Shown here: positions 25,501 through 33,581 of the stretch, piece after piece
Layout of the letters: the number at the start of each line of letters is the position of its first letter
Numbering within the stretch: the first letter of the stretch is position 1
From: Actinostola sp. cb2023
Lineage: Eukaryota > Cnidaria > Anthozoa > Actiniaria > Actinostolidae
Direction of reading: 5' to 3'
DNA: 64,000 nt
NCBI GenBank assembly: GCA_033675265.1
Contig: JAUJYZ010000132.1
Span: 1,148,501 to 1,212,500, forward strand
The notes under the pieces: model-generated
Databases searched by the model: none
Told to the model about the DNA's origin: nothing
Seen by the model: the letters and a program-made list of their open reading frames with translations, nothing else
Position numbers and translations under genes: made by a program

Positions 25501-26886
25501 AGTGACTTTCTCTACTTATTTTTCGCTAAGAACGCTTAGAATCTCACCTTGAGTAGTCTGCGACTTATTTAGGTAAGACATCGAAATAATTTCAAATCTT
25601 TTTAACCGATACAAAGTCTCGAAATCTATGATGGTGTGTGTGACAGAGGTCAAGCTTTGAATTTGAATAAATAAACACAAACTATGTATGTTTCCATGCT
25701 TTGAGATATCGATGCACAAATAATTTTCGTAAAATACAGCTTACGTGTCTTTATTTTATTGTTGAGCAATAAAGTGTTGATTTTCCTCTTCATTGAGGAG
25801 AAATCTTTCACCAAAGTGAGCCGTTGAGTTTGTGTGACACGCGAATGATTTGCATAATTTACGTTATCAGCATGGAATTTTTCGGCTTGAATCTGACAGA
25901 CGTCTCTCTCGGGAGCCGACCCCGATGAGAGGCGGCTGTTTTCTCAGGCTATATATTGCAAGTCTATTGCAGTTTTATTAACTGATCGATTAAAGATTAT
26001 GTTATCACCTTGAGTTTCATCCTCTTGTATAAAATGATCCTCTTCATCCTAAAATATAAATCAATCAATCATGTATATATATTGATTGATCAATTAATCA
26101 CTTAGTCAATCATTCATTCACTCAATTTGTTACAGTGTGACAAAATGTACATTATATAGTTTGTTTATAGAGCATAACATGTAATAGGATAACATTAATG
26201 ATTGACAAACAAAGAGCATACACATGTACCAACCAAACTTGGGACAGTGTGACAACATCGATCCATCTATGACATATATCCATTCATTCATGCATTCATG
26301 CATCCATTCATTATAGTCATTAATCCATCTATATTCACCAATTCAGTTTACATGTGTAGCTAGCTAGCTTTATACATGCATGCATGTACATCCATATTTC
26401 ACATTCAAATATATAAAGTAAGGTTGTATGTACATTGTATGTACACCTAATTTCAACAACGTTGTCCAATAATAATCAAAAAAGCCAAATAGGATTTCAT
26501 TAAAAGACAAAAGAAGTGCACTCAAGCTGAACTGTTTCTTTTGTCTTTTTGAATGAATTCGTATTTGGCTATTTGGACAACGTTTTTGAAATTAGGTGTA
26601 AGTTTAAATACACACTTAAGCTTAAATACAATACCGATCGATATTAATACTACAATGCCGGAAGTGAAGATCGATGGTGAATTATTAAATAAAATGATTA
26701 AGCTTTGTACCAGAACCTTGGCCATACATAAGCTTACTTTAAATATAAACCTTGTCCACTCGGTCTGTAGTAAACCTTGCCGTTGTACCGACCTCGGTTA
26801 GTATTAGATAATGTACTGTATTAACTTATACTCACGTATTCAGAAGGAGTGAATGTGTTTCCACCAGAAGCATTCGTCAAACTCAT
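1751..26886 (-). CDS. INVS: Inversin (ankyrin-repeat, IQ-motif ciliary protein)
   Basis: Inversin marks the proximal (Inv) segment of primary cilia, binds nephrocystins and calmodulin, and shifts Wnt signalling toward the planar-polarity branch. Seventeen coding exons join in phase: 26836-26886, 26009-26048, 24436-24516, 24218-24279, 22750-22812, 21327-21380, 21024-21094, 14432-14471, 12268-12433, 12097-12158, 11683-11857, 9684-9881, 9221-9451, 7441-7573, 6903-7106, 6290-6341, 1751-3259. The product is 1063 aa; human inversin is 1065. About 16 ankyrin repeats fill residues 30-560 (TPLHWAA-type cores). IQ1 is at about 578-593 (AATTIQSCWRGYRVRK), with further IQ-like helices at about 881-893 and 919-932. 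The tail is basic. Start choice: ATG 26884-26886 begins MSLTNASGG. The first D-box position reads CTPL at residues 477-480 instead of RxxL; the second keeps RxxL at 871-874. Introns are swollen with repeats. Identity is very secure; exon edges were called by eye. Confidence 0.95.
3640..4135. repeat. Imperfect direct repeat carrying the word AAATGGGGGTCACCG
   Basis: Segments at about 3655-3742 and 4047-4133 share CTAAACATGTTTTT near the start and AATAAAAAATGGGGGTCACC at the end, about 390 bp apart. The same end-word appears in reverse complement at about 25186-25205. This is a dispersed repeat family inside inversin introns; I see no coding capacity. Confidence 0.6.
4301..4820. repeat. Foldback MITE with arms of about 130 bp
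   Basis: The segment 4309-4440 (CGGTTTTTCGCCGCCATTTT, then TGACTTGCCGTACCTCCGCT and TTGGATTTTCAA) returns in reverse complement at about 4685-4815 with scattered mismatches. It lies in the last inversin intron, next to the tRNA-like sequence. It has no transposase and is a non-autonomous element. Confidence 0.8.
4843..4916 (-). repeat. tRNA-like sequence (SINE head or tRNA pseudogene)
   Basis: On the minus strand a perfect box B (GGTTCGAGTCC, 4854-4864) follows a box-A-like segment (TGGTGTAGTGTCGG), with a pairable T stem (GTGGG/CCCGC). The acceptor ends do not pair and the anticodon stem (loop CTAGCAT) is poor, so a working tRNA is unlikely. It most resembles the RNA polymerase III promoter head of a tRNA-derived SINE. 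Its 5' half is the source of the adjacent tandem array. Confidence 0.6.
4917..6262. repeat. Tandem array of 78-83 bp units derived from a tRNA-like 5' half
   Basis: About 16 head-to-tail units each carry AGTCCGATGTGTTACCAC, ACTACACCACAAGGTACAAC, GCTGGAAACRCAGCC and a TATATATGTATGTGATAG tail. Units are 83 bp when CAGACT is present after TTACCA and about 78 bp without it. The ACACCACAAG to AGTCCGATG part is the reverse complement of the tRNA-like box-A half just left of the array. It lies wholly in the last inversin intron. Confidence 0.9.
6545..6650. repeat. (CCTAT/CCATC)n simple repeat
   Basis: Degenerate CATCCTATC and CCATTCCTATC pentamer-based repeats in the inversin intron between the exons at 6290-6341 and 6903-7106. 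Confidence 0.7.
6672..6845. repeat. MITE with ends TATAGTCGTTTTCGTATGAG
   Basis: The left end TATAGTCGTTTTCGTATGAG is mirrored at about 6828-6845 by CTCATACGAAAACGACTCTA. A relative lies at about 61141-61256 in the IQ-protein gene. The interior contains TTGATTGG words. No coding capacity. Confidence 0.8.
7145..7256. repeat. (GGGA)n microsatellite
   Basis: About 110 bp of near-perfect GGGA repeats turning to GGAA at the right edge, about 40 bp upstream (in transcript sense) of the acceptor of the inversin exon at 6903-7106. The minus strand is a long pyrimidine run that may act as an extended polypyrimidine tract. Confidence 0.95.
7866..9199. mobile_element. MITE interrupted by a truncated non-LTR retrotransposon
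   Basis: The outer ends match in inverted orientation: GACCC then TCCCACAATGCATGATTTT at 7866-7899, and its reverse complement at 9172-9199. The flanks are TATA on both sides (7862-7865, 9200-9203), a possible target duplication. A second inverted match (CCGCGCTTGACGTCAAA at about 7901 against TTTGACGTCAAGCGCGGAA near 7997-8015) shows that the original MITE was a palindrome of about 180 bp. A LINE of about 1.15 kb sits in its right arm between GCGGAAA and ATCATGC. The right end is 17 bp from the donor of inversin exon 9221-9451. Confidence 0.8.
8017..9171 (-). pseudogene. 5'-truncated non-LTR (CR1/L2/Jockey-like) reverse transcriptase fragment
   Basis: The minus strand encodes the palm and thumb of a LINE reverse transcriptase: [20 protein letters not shown], then the catalytic YADD motif (LYADDSQIYATF), then a C-terminal region with LQSVLNAAARLL, LHWLPIEKRIYFKI and YLWNTLPIDIR. 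These are typical of CR1/L2/Jockey-clade elements. The fingers, endonuclease and ORF1 are absent. A frameshift near 8690 separates the palm frame from the C-terminal frame, so it is dead. On its own strand it ends in an (ATT)n tail (8017-8040 on the plus strand). Confidence 0.88.
9905..10440. repeat. (GGT/GAT)n-rich low-complexity tract
   Basis: Runs of GGTGGT and GATGAT with a partly periodic longer unit (AATGATGGTATTAATGATGG recurs at about 9945, 10080 and 10180). It lies in the inversin intron upstream of exon 9684-9881. Glycine, aspartate and histidine-rich ORFs here are artefacts. Confidence 0.95.
10608..11680. repeat. (CCATAC/CTATAC)n hexamer-based satellite
   Basis: About 1.05 kb of CCATACCTATACCCATAGC words, interspersed with CATACATGTACC. 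A non-repetitive interruption lies at about 11150-11270. It ends about 10 bp from the donor of inversin exon 11683-11857. Confidence 0.95.
12462..12778. repeat. (AAT)n microsatellite at a splice acceptor
   Basis: About 320 bp of AAT with occasional AGT variants. It begins only about 28 bp upstream (transcript sense) of the acceptor of inversin exon 12268-12433, so the branch-point region lies in or beside it. Confidence 0.97.
12920..13564. repeat. (AAT)n microsatellite, second block
   Basis: About 640 bp of AAT, AGT and AAC triplets in the same inversin intron, split from the first block by about 140 bp of ordinary AT-rich sequence. Together the blocks hold about 1 kb of triplet repeat. Poly-Ile, Leu, Tyr and Asn ORFs are artefacts. 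Confidence 0.97.
13615..14010. repeat. Dispersed repeat family A, copy 1 (partial)
   Basis: Shares AATTCTAAGCAAATAAT, ACTTTCTTGGAAAGGTACTT and AATGAGACCTTTGCATGACC-like words with segments at about 15900-16400 and 22000-22500. It is non-coding and lies in the large inversin intron between exons 14432-14471 and 21024-21094, next to exon 14432-14471. Confidence 0.65.
14135..14334. repeat. Small foldback element
   Basis: TTTAAATTTATACGTATC and CAACCTATTGTTTTTTATTG on the left are mirrored by CAATAAAAAACAATAGGTTG and GATACGTATAAATTTAAA at about 14290-14332. Arms of about 55 bp surround a spacer of about 75 bp. Confidence 0.85.
15128..15580. repeat. Foldback element
   Basis: GAGGGAGACTATTTGTGTCG, GTGAGCATTGATAAA and ATCTCCGA on the left return reversed at about 15504-15575 as TCGGAGATTTTTATC, TATGCTCACCGACACA and ATAGTCTCCCTCGTCACGC. 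Arms are about 60-70 bp and the loop about 330 bp. The plus-strand ORF at 15381-15713 overlaps the right arm and has no family features. Confidence 0.75.
15900..16400. repeat. Dispersed repeat family A, copy 2
   Basis: Contains CGGGTCTAAAACCACTCGGCG, GATAAAACACGGGCTTGAG, ATTCTAAGCAAATAATAC, ACTTTCTTGTAAAGGTACTT and AATGAGACCTTTGCATGACC in the same order as at 22000-22500. A further partial copy lies at about 16550-16656. No ORF. Confidence 0.7.
18393..18690. repeat. Tandem units of about 75-90 bp in the foldback loop
   Basis: Three to four units carry GGTCTCTGTGATATCAAATA, CAACCCCTAATCGTTAGGG, CATTTCTAAACATATTACTT and AACGCAGCGTTGCACAAT. Each holds one inverted CCCTAA/TTAGGG motif. Confidence 0.85.
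18776..19120. repeat. 31-bp minisatellite in the foldback loop
   Basis: Eight to nine near-identical 31-bp units built from GGGTCTTCGTTTTTCC and TAGTTCTTCGTTTTA. It is centred close to the symmetry axis of the foldback element, and each unit junction contains TTTTAGGG. Confidence 0.93.
21455..21945. repeat. AATAAGCGCCCCC-type dispersed repeat
   Basis: Many copies of AATAAGCGCCCCTC and variants (TATTAAGCGCCCCTCT, AATAAGTGCCCCCC) lie at about 21460-21595 and 21740-21940, flanking an ordinary interior. They look like the two ends of a composite or MITE-like element in the inversin intron. The ORFs through it have no family features. Confidence 0.7.
22000..22500. repeat. Dispersed repeat family A, copy 3, with terminal hairpin
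   Basis: Starts with a hairpin (GTTTTATCGGGTTTAAAACC, then GGTTTTAGACCCGATAAAAC, about 22014-22070). It continues with the same ordered words as copy 2, ending in AATGAGACCTTTGCATGAC and a GATGTTTTATTCATCAG hairpin. Confidence 0.75.
23203..23981. repeat. Foldback element of about 780 bp
   Basis: GGGCCTATAAGAGCCAAACA on the left mirrors TGTTTGGCTCTTATGGGCC on the right, and CTACAGTTTTAATCCAAGCA mirrors TGCTTAGATTAAAACTGTAG. The arms meet near 23660 (TTTCAAATTTC), so almost the whole element is palindromic. The two-strand ORFs here reflect this. Confidence 0.85.
25288..25953. repeat. Foldback element with arms of about 80 bp
   Basis: TAGCCTGAGAAAACAGC, CTCTCATCGGGGTCGGCT and GAGAGAGACGTCTGAGATTC near 25290-25360 return reversed at about 25880-25953 (GACAGACGTCTCTCTCGGGA, GCCGACCCCGATGAGAG, GCTGTTTTCTCAGGCTA). 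It is in the inversin intron between exons 24436-24516 and 26009-26048. Confidence 0.88.
26446..26605. repeat. Foldback MITE, ACACCTRTTTTCAAAAACGTTG family
   Basis: ACACCTAATTTCAACAACGT, TGTCCAA and AAAGCCAAATA on the left mirror the right end (TATTTGGCTATTTGGACAAC, GTTTTTGAAATTAGGTGT). Relatives lie at about 16423-16475 and 40563-40753. It is in the first inversin intron. Confidence 0.85.
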
Positions 26887-27624
26887 TCTCTCATGTCATG
26901 GTCAGCCATTAATCAGTAATGTCGTGTTTTCCCTGTCATCTCAATGGTTCAGCAATACAATGTTATGCATAGAACCAACAGGCAGAGACATAGTAACGAA
27001 ATACAATCGATAATCGTGAAAAAGATACCGACACAGCACTGTCATGGTGATGTATAATTATTACCCTCCCCTCCCTCGCCTACCATTAATATACCTCACC
27101 TCCCCTCTCTTTCCCTTTCTGAAATACATTCCTATTTCTACTTTCCGCTAAAAAGGTATTTTAAGCTATCTAAGTAACTAAAATACTTATATTTTCCCAA
27201 AATACTTGTATCTTTGAAAAATAACAAAATATTTTATTGCTCGAAGTCCATAAACGCCCCTCTTTCCCCTCCCTGCTTTCCTCCCTGTCCCCTCCCCTGA
27301 CGAAGCTGAGTAAACTATTATTATCGACCAAACGCGGTTGAAGACTGGGTCGTGTCTTTGACTAGAGTTATTTTCGTGAATAAGCCTTCAGATATTTATT
27401 CTATTTACTATATTTTAAGTATACACCATAGTTCTTAAATCTTATTAATTAGATGTTATTTTTTTTATATTATTATTACCTTTTGGGGACAATGACTATA
27501 TGATGAACACACTATCAGAGTACAAAATGATTACCATATAGACTATGAAGTACCTACCGTCTTTCCTGAAGATACTGCTGACCAATACGACTGTCAGTTC
27601 AGTTCTTCAAAACGTATTTTCAAG
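26887..27624. promoter_or_regulatory. Head-to-head interval between inversin and CWC25
   Basis: 738 bp separate the two start codons, which point away from each other, so this interval must hold both 5' UTRs and probably a shared or paired promoter. It contains C-rich stretches (CCCTCCCCTCCCTCGCC near 27065, and CCTCCCTGTCCCCTCCCC near 27283). I see no clear TATA box, foldback element or ORF. Confidence 0.55.
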
Positions 27625-30600
27625 ATGGGAGGAGGCGATTTAGTAAGTTTTTCTTGCGTAATCTTACCATTGATCCTTTAGATATGAAAGACTGATCGTA
27701 TCCATAAAGTAGTATGGGATTTATATTTGTGATATGTGGTATTTTTATAGAATTTAAAGAAGAGCTGGCATCCTCAGACGATTCGCAATGTGGAGCGTGT
27801 CTGGAAAGCCGAGCAAAAAGCTACGGCAGAGACCAAGAAAATCGAACAGTTACAGAGAGAACTGCTGGAAGAACGGGCGAGAGAGGACATGCAACGGCAT
27901 GCTGTTGAGCAAGGCATATCAAAGTAAGGTTGATGGTTCAAATGTTTGCAACAATCGGAAGTTGTTGTTTATTGGTACTTACAAGTACATGTAAGCTTAC
28001 TTACAACGTAAGCTAATTGTGTTGCCCTTGGAACGAACATGATCGCACAATCTGTTGATGAGTTGATGTTCGTGGGGAAATGTGGGACTGTTTAGGGGAT
28101 ACAATTACTGTCTATTTACTGTAAAACATGGGGAACTTAATTCTTGTCAAGTCAACTCAATTACTGAAACCTTTGTCTTTGATACATTCCCTAAATAGCC
28201 CCACAATTCCCTGCAAACAGTGACTCTGAAATGTCAGATAATCATACACACAGGTAGCCCAAACATTGTCTTATTTAACTTTCATTATTGCTGGTTTGCA
28301 ATACACGTCATGACGGCCATCTTGGTTGAACTTCAACAAAATATTGCTCAACATGGCCGCCGTGTCTTTATCTCTTGATTCTCAAGGGATTGATTGCAAA
28401 CCAAGAATTGTTCTATAACTAACTAAACCTGGACAGTTTACATTTATATATTGTTCTTTCTGCACAGAAAAAAATCAGATCGTCTTGAATGGATGTATGC
28501 CACACCTGGCCAGGTTGATAGAGAACAGTACCTCCTTGGAAAGACTATTGACAAGCATGTGGATCCATTGGCCAATGATGACAAAGAGGTGCATATAATA
28601 TATAGAGAAGTGCTATGCGTTGTGCTTCTCGCACTTCTCGAGTCTTCGTTCAATTCCCAAGTGCTTCTATAACTCGATAGAGCACAGCTGCCAAGTTTTC
28701 TATTTCTTTCATGAAATACAATTACGATTTTAAGGCAGGTTTTCAATTTTGTTTGTTACAAAAATGTTTGAAATTTTATAATTATCTTTTATATTTATAT
28801 TCTCTTCACAGAGCCCTTCTGAAAATCAGCTTTGCTGATGTAGGCCGTCTGTTAAAAGATTTTATAAATAAATAAATAAATGAATATCGGCACCACATGC
28901 CATGTGCTCTCATAGAGCACACAGAATACATTTGTATGCATCCTTTGGCCAAACATAGTGTGCGTTATATCATAGTTATTTTATAACTATATATATATAC
29001 TTGTAGCTAAAATGCGCAATATAAGCAATAAACATTATTATTATTATTATTAGCTGTTTGGTAGGTTTTGCAATACTTGTGAAAAACTGATGATTGGTGA
29101 TTACAAGTACCCTGACTGTGCTTTTTCACAGCAATATGAAATCAATATAGTTACTATTTTAAAGTATCTAGAGTAGAAATTCTCCCAAAAGTGCGACACT
29201 TGGGGCCTGGCATGCATTTCTTTACAAAACTGCAAACCTCAATGAATCTCGGAAAATGATCAATACTCTCAATTAGATGGCATTTTCTTTGTGATGCAGC
29301 TATATATATACAATGCACAGATTACATTCATCTTTATCATGTGTTGTATGATGTCCAATCAGTTTATACACTGTATAATCAAATGCATGTTATCTGGTTA
29401 ACAATATGTGTTTCTTGTTGGTCAGACAAACAATGTTCCTGGAGCCTCATTCTCAAGTGATGCCAATGCCAACACACCTGTTGACCTGGCTGCAAAAGTG
29501 CGTGATGATCCACTCTTTCTTATCAAAAAGAAAGAAGAAGAAAAGAAAAAAGAATTTCTACATAATCCACTGAAAATGAAACATCTGAGACAAATGCTCC
29601 AAGAAAACCTTGATAAATCAACGAAGAAAAAGGAGAAAAAGAGGAAGAAAGACAAAAAGGAAAAGAGAAGAAAAGCTAAGAAATATGAGGAGAGTAGTGA
29701 TGAAAGACAAAAGCATAGAAAGAGGAAACATGATAGGTATGTGCATCACCACCTCAGTCTGAGAGAAATGCATACATGTACACTTGTCTTCATTTAAAAA
29801 TAAAGATTTCCATGGAAAAACAGTAGAAGCCAGCAACCAGGCTGCGCAATCCAGTCTTTATCTGACGAAAGTAGCTGCCAGTTGTCCACGTATTACCCAC
29901 CTGTGCAAAGTTTTGGATGAGCTTTTTCAAAATCTACTGAGAATGCTGTCTTAATTTAGTGATTGCCCAACCTCCTTTAGTCTGAAAGAGTCCCTCGCTG
30001 TTTTTCTTCCCAACTCAATCAAGTGAAAGTGTCAAAATGTGGTTCTGAGATTTCATCAATGTTGAACCCATTCATTTGTTGATTTAATAAATGTTACACC
30101 TACTAAATGCTCAATTCATTTTACAGAGATGCTTCACCAGAAACAAGCAAACGTGATTCTACATCAAAGAAGCATAGCAGACACAGAAGAAGATCTTCCT
30201 CCGAATCACCTGATAGACCAACAGAAAAGCATAAGAGAGATACATCGTCATCAAAACACAGACACAACGAACAACAACGATTACATTCAATATCTCCACA
30301 TAGAACTAAACAAAGTAAAAACACTTCTCACTCGAGACTTTCAAGATCAGATGATAGAAAACATAGTCATAGGAGAAGAAGTTCCTCTAACTCACCTTCA
30401 CCTCCTAGACAACGATCAAGATCGCCGGTCAGAAATGGTCACAAAAACAGCTTGTCTGGAAGTCCTAAACACAGCAAACATCCACGGTCATATTCTCCAT
30501 CATCAAAGAAATCAAGAAGAACATCCCCACCAAGAAGAAACTTAAGACACGAAAGTGATTCACCTCCCAGAAAGACAAGATCGCCTTCCCCAAGAAGAGA

Positions 30601-31362
30601 TCATCGTTCTAGAGGGCGAGGTGTCACAAAGTAAGCAACCTTTCCTGAGGAACTACGAAATGTAGTGTCTATGGTTTTCATTTATGCAGATTAAGTGTTA
30701 ACGTTTCCTTTCTTGGTGCAGAAAAATGAGTGCTGAAGAACTTGAAAGACGTCGTGAAGAAATGCTCTCAAATGCTGAGTAAGTTTGTCACTGCCTGTGT
30801 TCCTGTGAAAATATTATTGATAAACTGTGATGTTTCATTGTGATATCTCCATTAATGAAATCCTGAATTTCCTGTATTATCCACTCATGTAACAACCATG
30901 CTTTATCAATATTATAGGTGGAGGAATGACCAAAGGACAACCAATGTCAAAAAGCACAGGGTAATAACAAGAACTGTTTAGTAGAGTACAAACACTAAAA
31001 CCATGCAACGTTTAGTACTAAATATATGTAGTACTAAATGGTACTAATGAAACAATATAATCCAGCCTTTAATACTAATGCATGAATTGTCTCGCACAAA
31101 CAGGAAATAGAGAAGGAAGAAGCTGAAGCAGAAGTTCGAAATAAAGGCAAAAGTGCAAAGTTTCTGAGGTAAAACCATCAAAGTTGTATTTGAGTTCCAA
31201 TGAAACCTTTTTAAAAAGAGAATTTATTTTGTTTTCAGTGACATGAAAGTCGAGTCATTTTCATCTGATGCCACGGCGTCTGTGTCTGACAGGATAAAAC
31301 GAAACATCAACTCACTGCAGAGAACAACAGCAGCATTGGACACGTTTCTTGTCAGGAAGTAA
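27625..31362 (+). CDS. CWC25: CWC25 spliceosome-associated protein
   Basis: CWC25 joins the activated spliceosome after Prp2 acts and promotes the first (branching) step of pre-mRNA splicing in the nucleus. Nine exons join in phase: 27625-27642, 27751-27923, 28468-28588, 29426-29736, 30127-30630, 30722-30778, 30918-30960, 31104-31168, 31239-31362, giving 471 aa (human about 425). The N-terminus MGGGDLNLKKSWHPQT, split after codon 6, is the family signature and fixes the start. Next come a Cir_N-type helix, the LEWMY and YLLGKTIDK motifs, DDPLFLIKKKEEEKK, a long Arg/Ser-rich section (about residues 208-375), SAEELERRREEM, and a C-terminal DRIKRNINSLQRT block. No residues look missing. The SR-rich exon is larger than usual. 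Confidence 0.95.
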
Positions 31363-32165
31363 AATTAGTATTCGAATCTCTCTTGCTGGACTTAACTTCG
31401 GCTAGCAGAATTATGCTCTATCCCTGACATGAGCAGTGGACACTGAATGAGTCCAAGAACCTTTGGTCTACCCCTATCGCAAATGCCAATGATGTATCCA
31501 TGTGACACACCCTTTATATGGGTACCACCAAAACGTCCCCGTTGTGGAGCAATATACGTGCCAATGAATTTCTGATCATCTCGAAAAGAACAATGTATAT
31601 TTTGAATGTATTTTTACTTGGAATATTTTACAAGCTGTAAAATTCATATTTATAAACCATGAAATCTACAACTTTTAGGGACTCCTCTTTGTACATAAAA
31701 CATTCAACACCATTGTGATACAGAAAACTTAGTACCACCCGTGAAACACTCACAAAGGTTTTAGGGTGTTATCTGTTAGCATCAAAGTAAATGTCAGGTA
31801 TTGCATGGGTTTAGTGTCTGCACTCTACCTGAAATGGCAATTGTTTCTGCGTCGACTCGACAACAACTCAAAATCTTTCAATGTTTTTCTTTTCAAAAGA
31901 AACGAACGATTTTTAACAGAGAATTACAATTATATATATATATATATGCTTCATTCGTTTTTCTTTGTAAAACTACAGACTATGTATGTCATCACGTACG
32001 ATGTAGAGTGTATAAAAAGCAGCAAAACATTTCAAATATTTCTAGTTGTTGTAGATATAATAAGCCGTGTAGGAAATAGCCGTTTACGAGGCCTGAGTAA
32101 ATGTCACGTCTCTCATTCTATATTCGTGTTGCATACATGGAATTTTAATTTCAAAAGCATAAAGG

Positions 32166-32270
32166 CCTTGTTACACGGTGAAACTTTTTCGTGAAACAGT
32201 GCAAGACAGTTTCACCGTGTAACGTGTTTGCATACTGAAACAAGTTTCACGAGGTGTGTTACACGGTGAA
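32166..32270. repeat. Palindromic TTACACGGTGAAAC element
   Basis: GTTACACGGTGAAACTTTTT at the left is mirrored by AGTTTCACCGTGTAAC in the middle, and GTTACACGGTGAAAT returns at about 32260. It looks like a short MITE fragment. Confidence 0.6.
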
Positions 32271-32334
32271 ATGAGACACGTGACATTTACTGTAGTGTTC
32301 TGAATCTCTTTTTAGCTGGACAACGTATATAAGT

Positions 32335-33185
32335 ATTAACGGAGTGTCCATTAATTTAACGGGGTGTCCGTATTAACAGGGTGTCCATTAATTTAACGGG
32401 GTGTCCGTATTAACAGGGTGTCCGTATTAACGGGGTGTCCGTATTAATGGGATGTCCGTATTAACGGGGTGTCCATTAATTTAACGGGGTGTCCGTATTA
32501 ACAGGGTGTCCGTATTAATGGGGTGTCCGTATTAACAGGGTGTCCGTATTAATGGGGTGTCCGTATTAACAGGGTGTCCGTATTAACGGGGTGTCCGTAT
32601 TAACAGGGTGTCCGTATTAACGGGGTGTCCGTATTAACGGGATGTCCGTATTAACGGGGTGTCCATTAATTTAACGGGGTGTCCGTATTAACAGGGTGTC
32701 CGTATTAATGGGGTGTCCGTATTAACAGGGTGTCCGTATTAATGGGGTGTCCGTATTAACAGGGTGTCCGTATTAACAGGGTGTCCGTATTACGGGGGGT
32801 GTCCGTATTAACGGGGTGTCCATTAATTTAACGGGGTGTCCGTATTAACAGGGTGTCCGTATTAATGGGGTGTCCGTATTAACAGGGTGTCCGTATTAAT
32901 GGGGTGTCCGTATTAACAGGGTGTCCGTATTAATGGGGTGTCCGTATTAACAGGGTGTCCGTATTAACAGGGTGTCCGTATTAACAGGGTGTCCGTATTA
33001 ACAGGGTGTCCGTATTAACGGGGTGTCCGTATTAACGGGGTGTCCGTATTAACAGGGGTGTCCGTATTAACGGGGTGTCCGTATTAACGGGGTGTCCGTA
33101 TTAACGGGATGTCCGTATTAACGGGGTGTCCGTATTAACGGGGTGTCCGTATTAACAGGGTGTCCGTATTAATGGGGTGTCCCTA
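32335..33185. repeat. 17-bp minisatellite GGGGTGTCCGTATTAAC
   Basis: About 50 tandem units with three main variants (GGGGTGTCC, AGGGTGTCC, GGGATGTCC) followed by GTATTAAC, GTATTAATG or ATTAATTTAAC. A higher-order pattern is visible: the ATTAATTTAAC variant recurs near 32350, 32390, 32475, 32665 and 32825. Non-coding, just downstream of the RA-PDZ stop codon. Confidence 0.95.
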
Positions 33186-33274
33186 TGGTGGGGTTCGTCT
33201 GTATCGATGATTCAAGCGATACGGTTTACAGAACGATATTAACTTGCATTCAGCTTGTATGGTATCACGAGCGG

Positions 33275-33550
33275 TCAGACAATCACTTGTACAGCTTCAA
33301 CTATCTTCTCTTTCGAACTAATCTTCAGTTTCTTTTTCAAGAGAGATTTCTTTAGATGAGCAATTGCCTTGTCTTTCTTTGTTAGCGATTCTTGTAGCTC
33401 TGTAACCTTAGCAACGAGCTTTTGTACCTGCTCTGTCAGAACCTGCATGTCTTCATGATAGGACGGTAGAGGAGAAGAACCAAGCGACGTGTCTGCCTGC
33501 ATGAATGGATACAAAATACACCGATCCTTAGTGACATGGAGCAGGGACCG

Positions 33551-33581
<31 letters not shown>

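Larger units (their letters stand above)
31363..33274. other. Convergent interval between CWC25 and the RA-PDZ gene
   Basis: Holds the CWC25 3' UTR, then a palindromic TTACACGGTGAAA element at about 32166-32270, then the GGGGTGTCCGTATTAAC minisatellite. Short ORFs at 31766-32194 have no family features. I see no additional gene. Confidence 0.6.
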
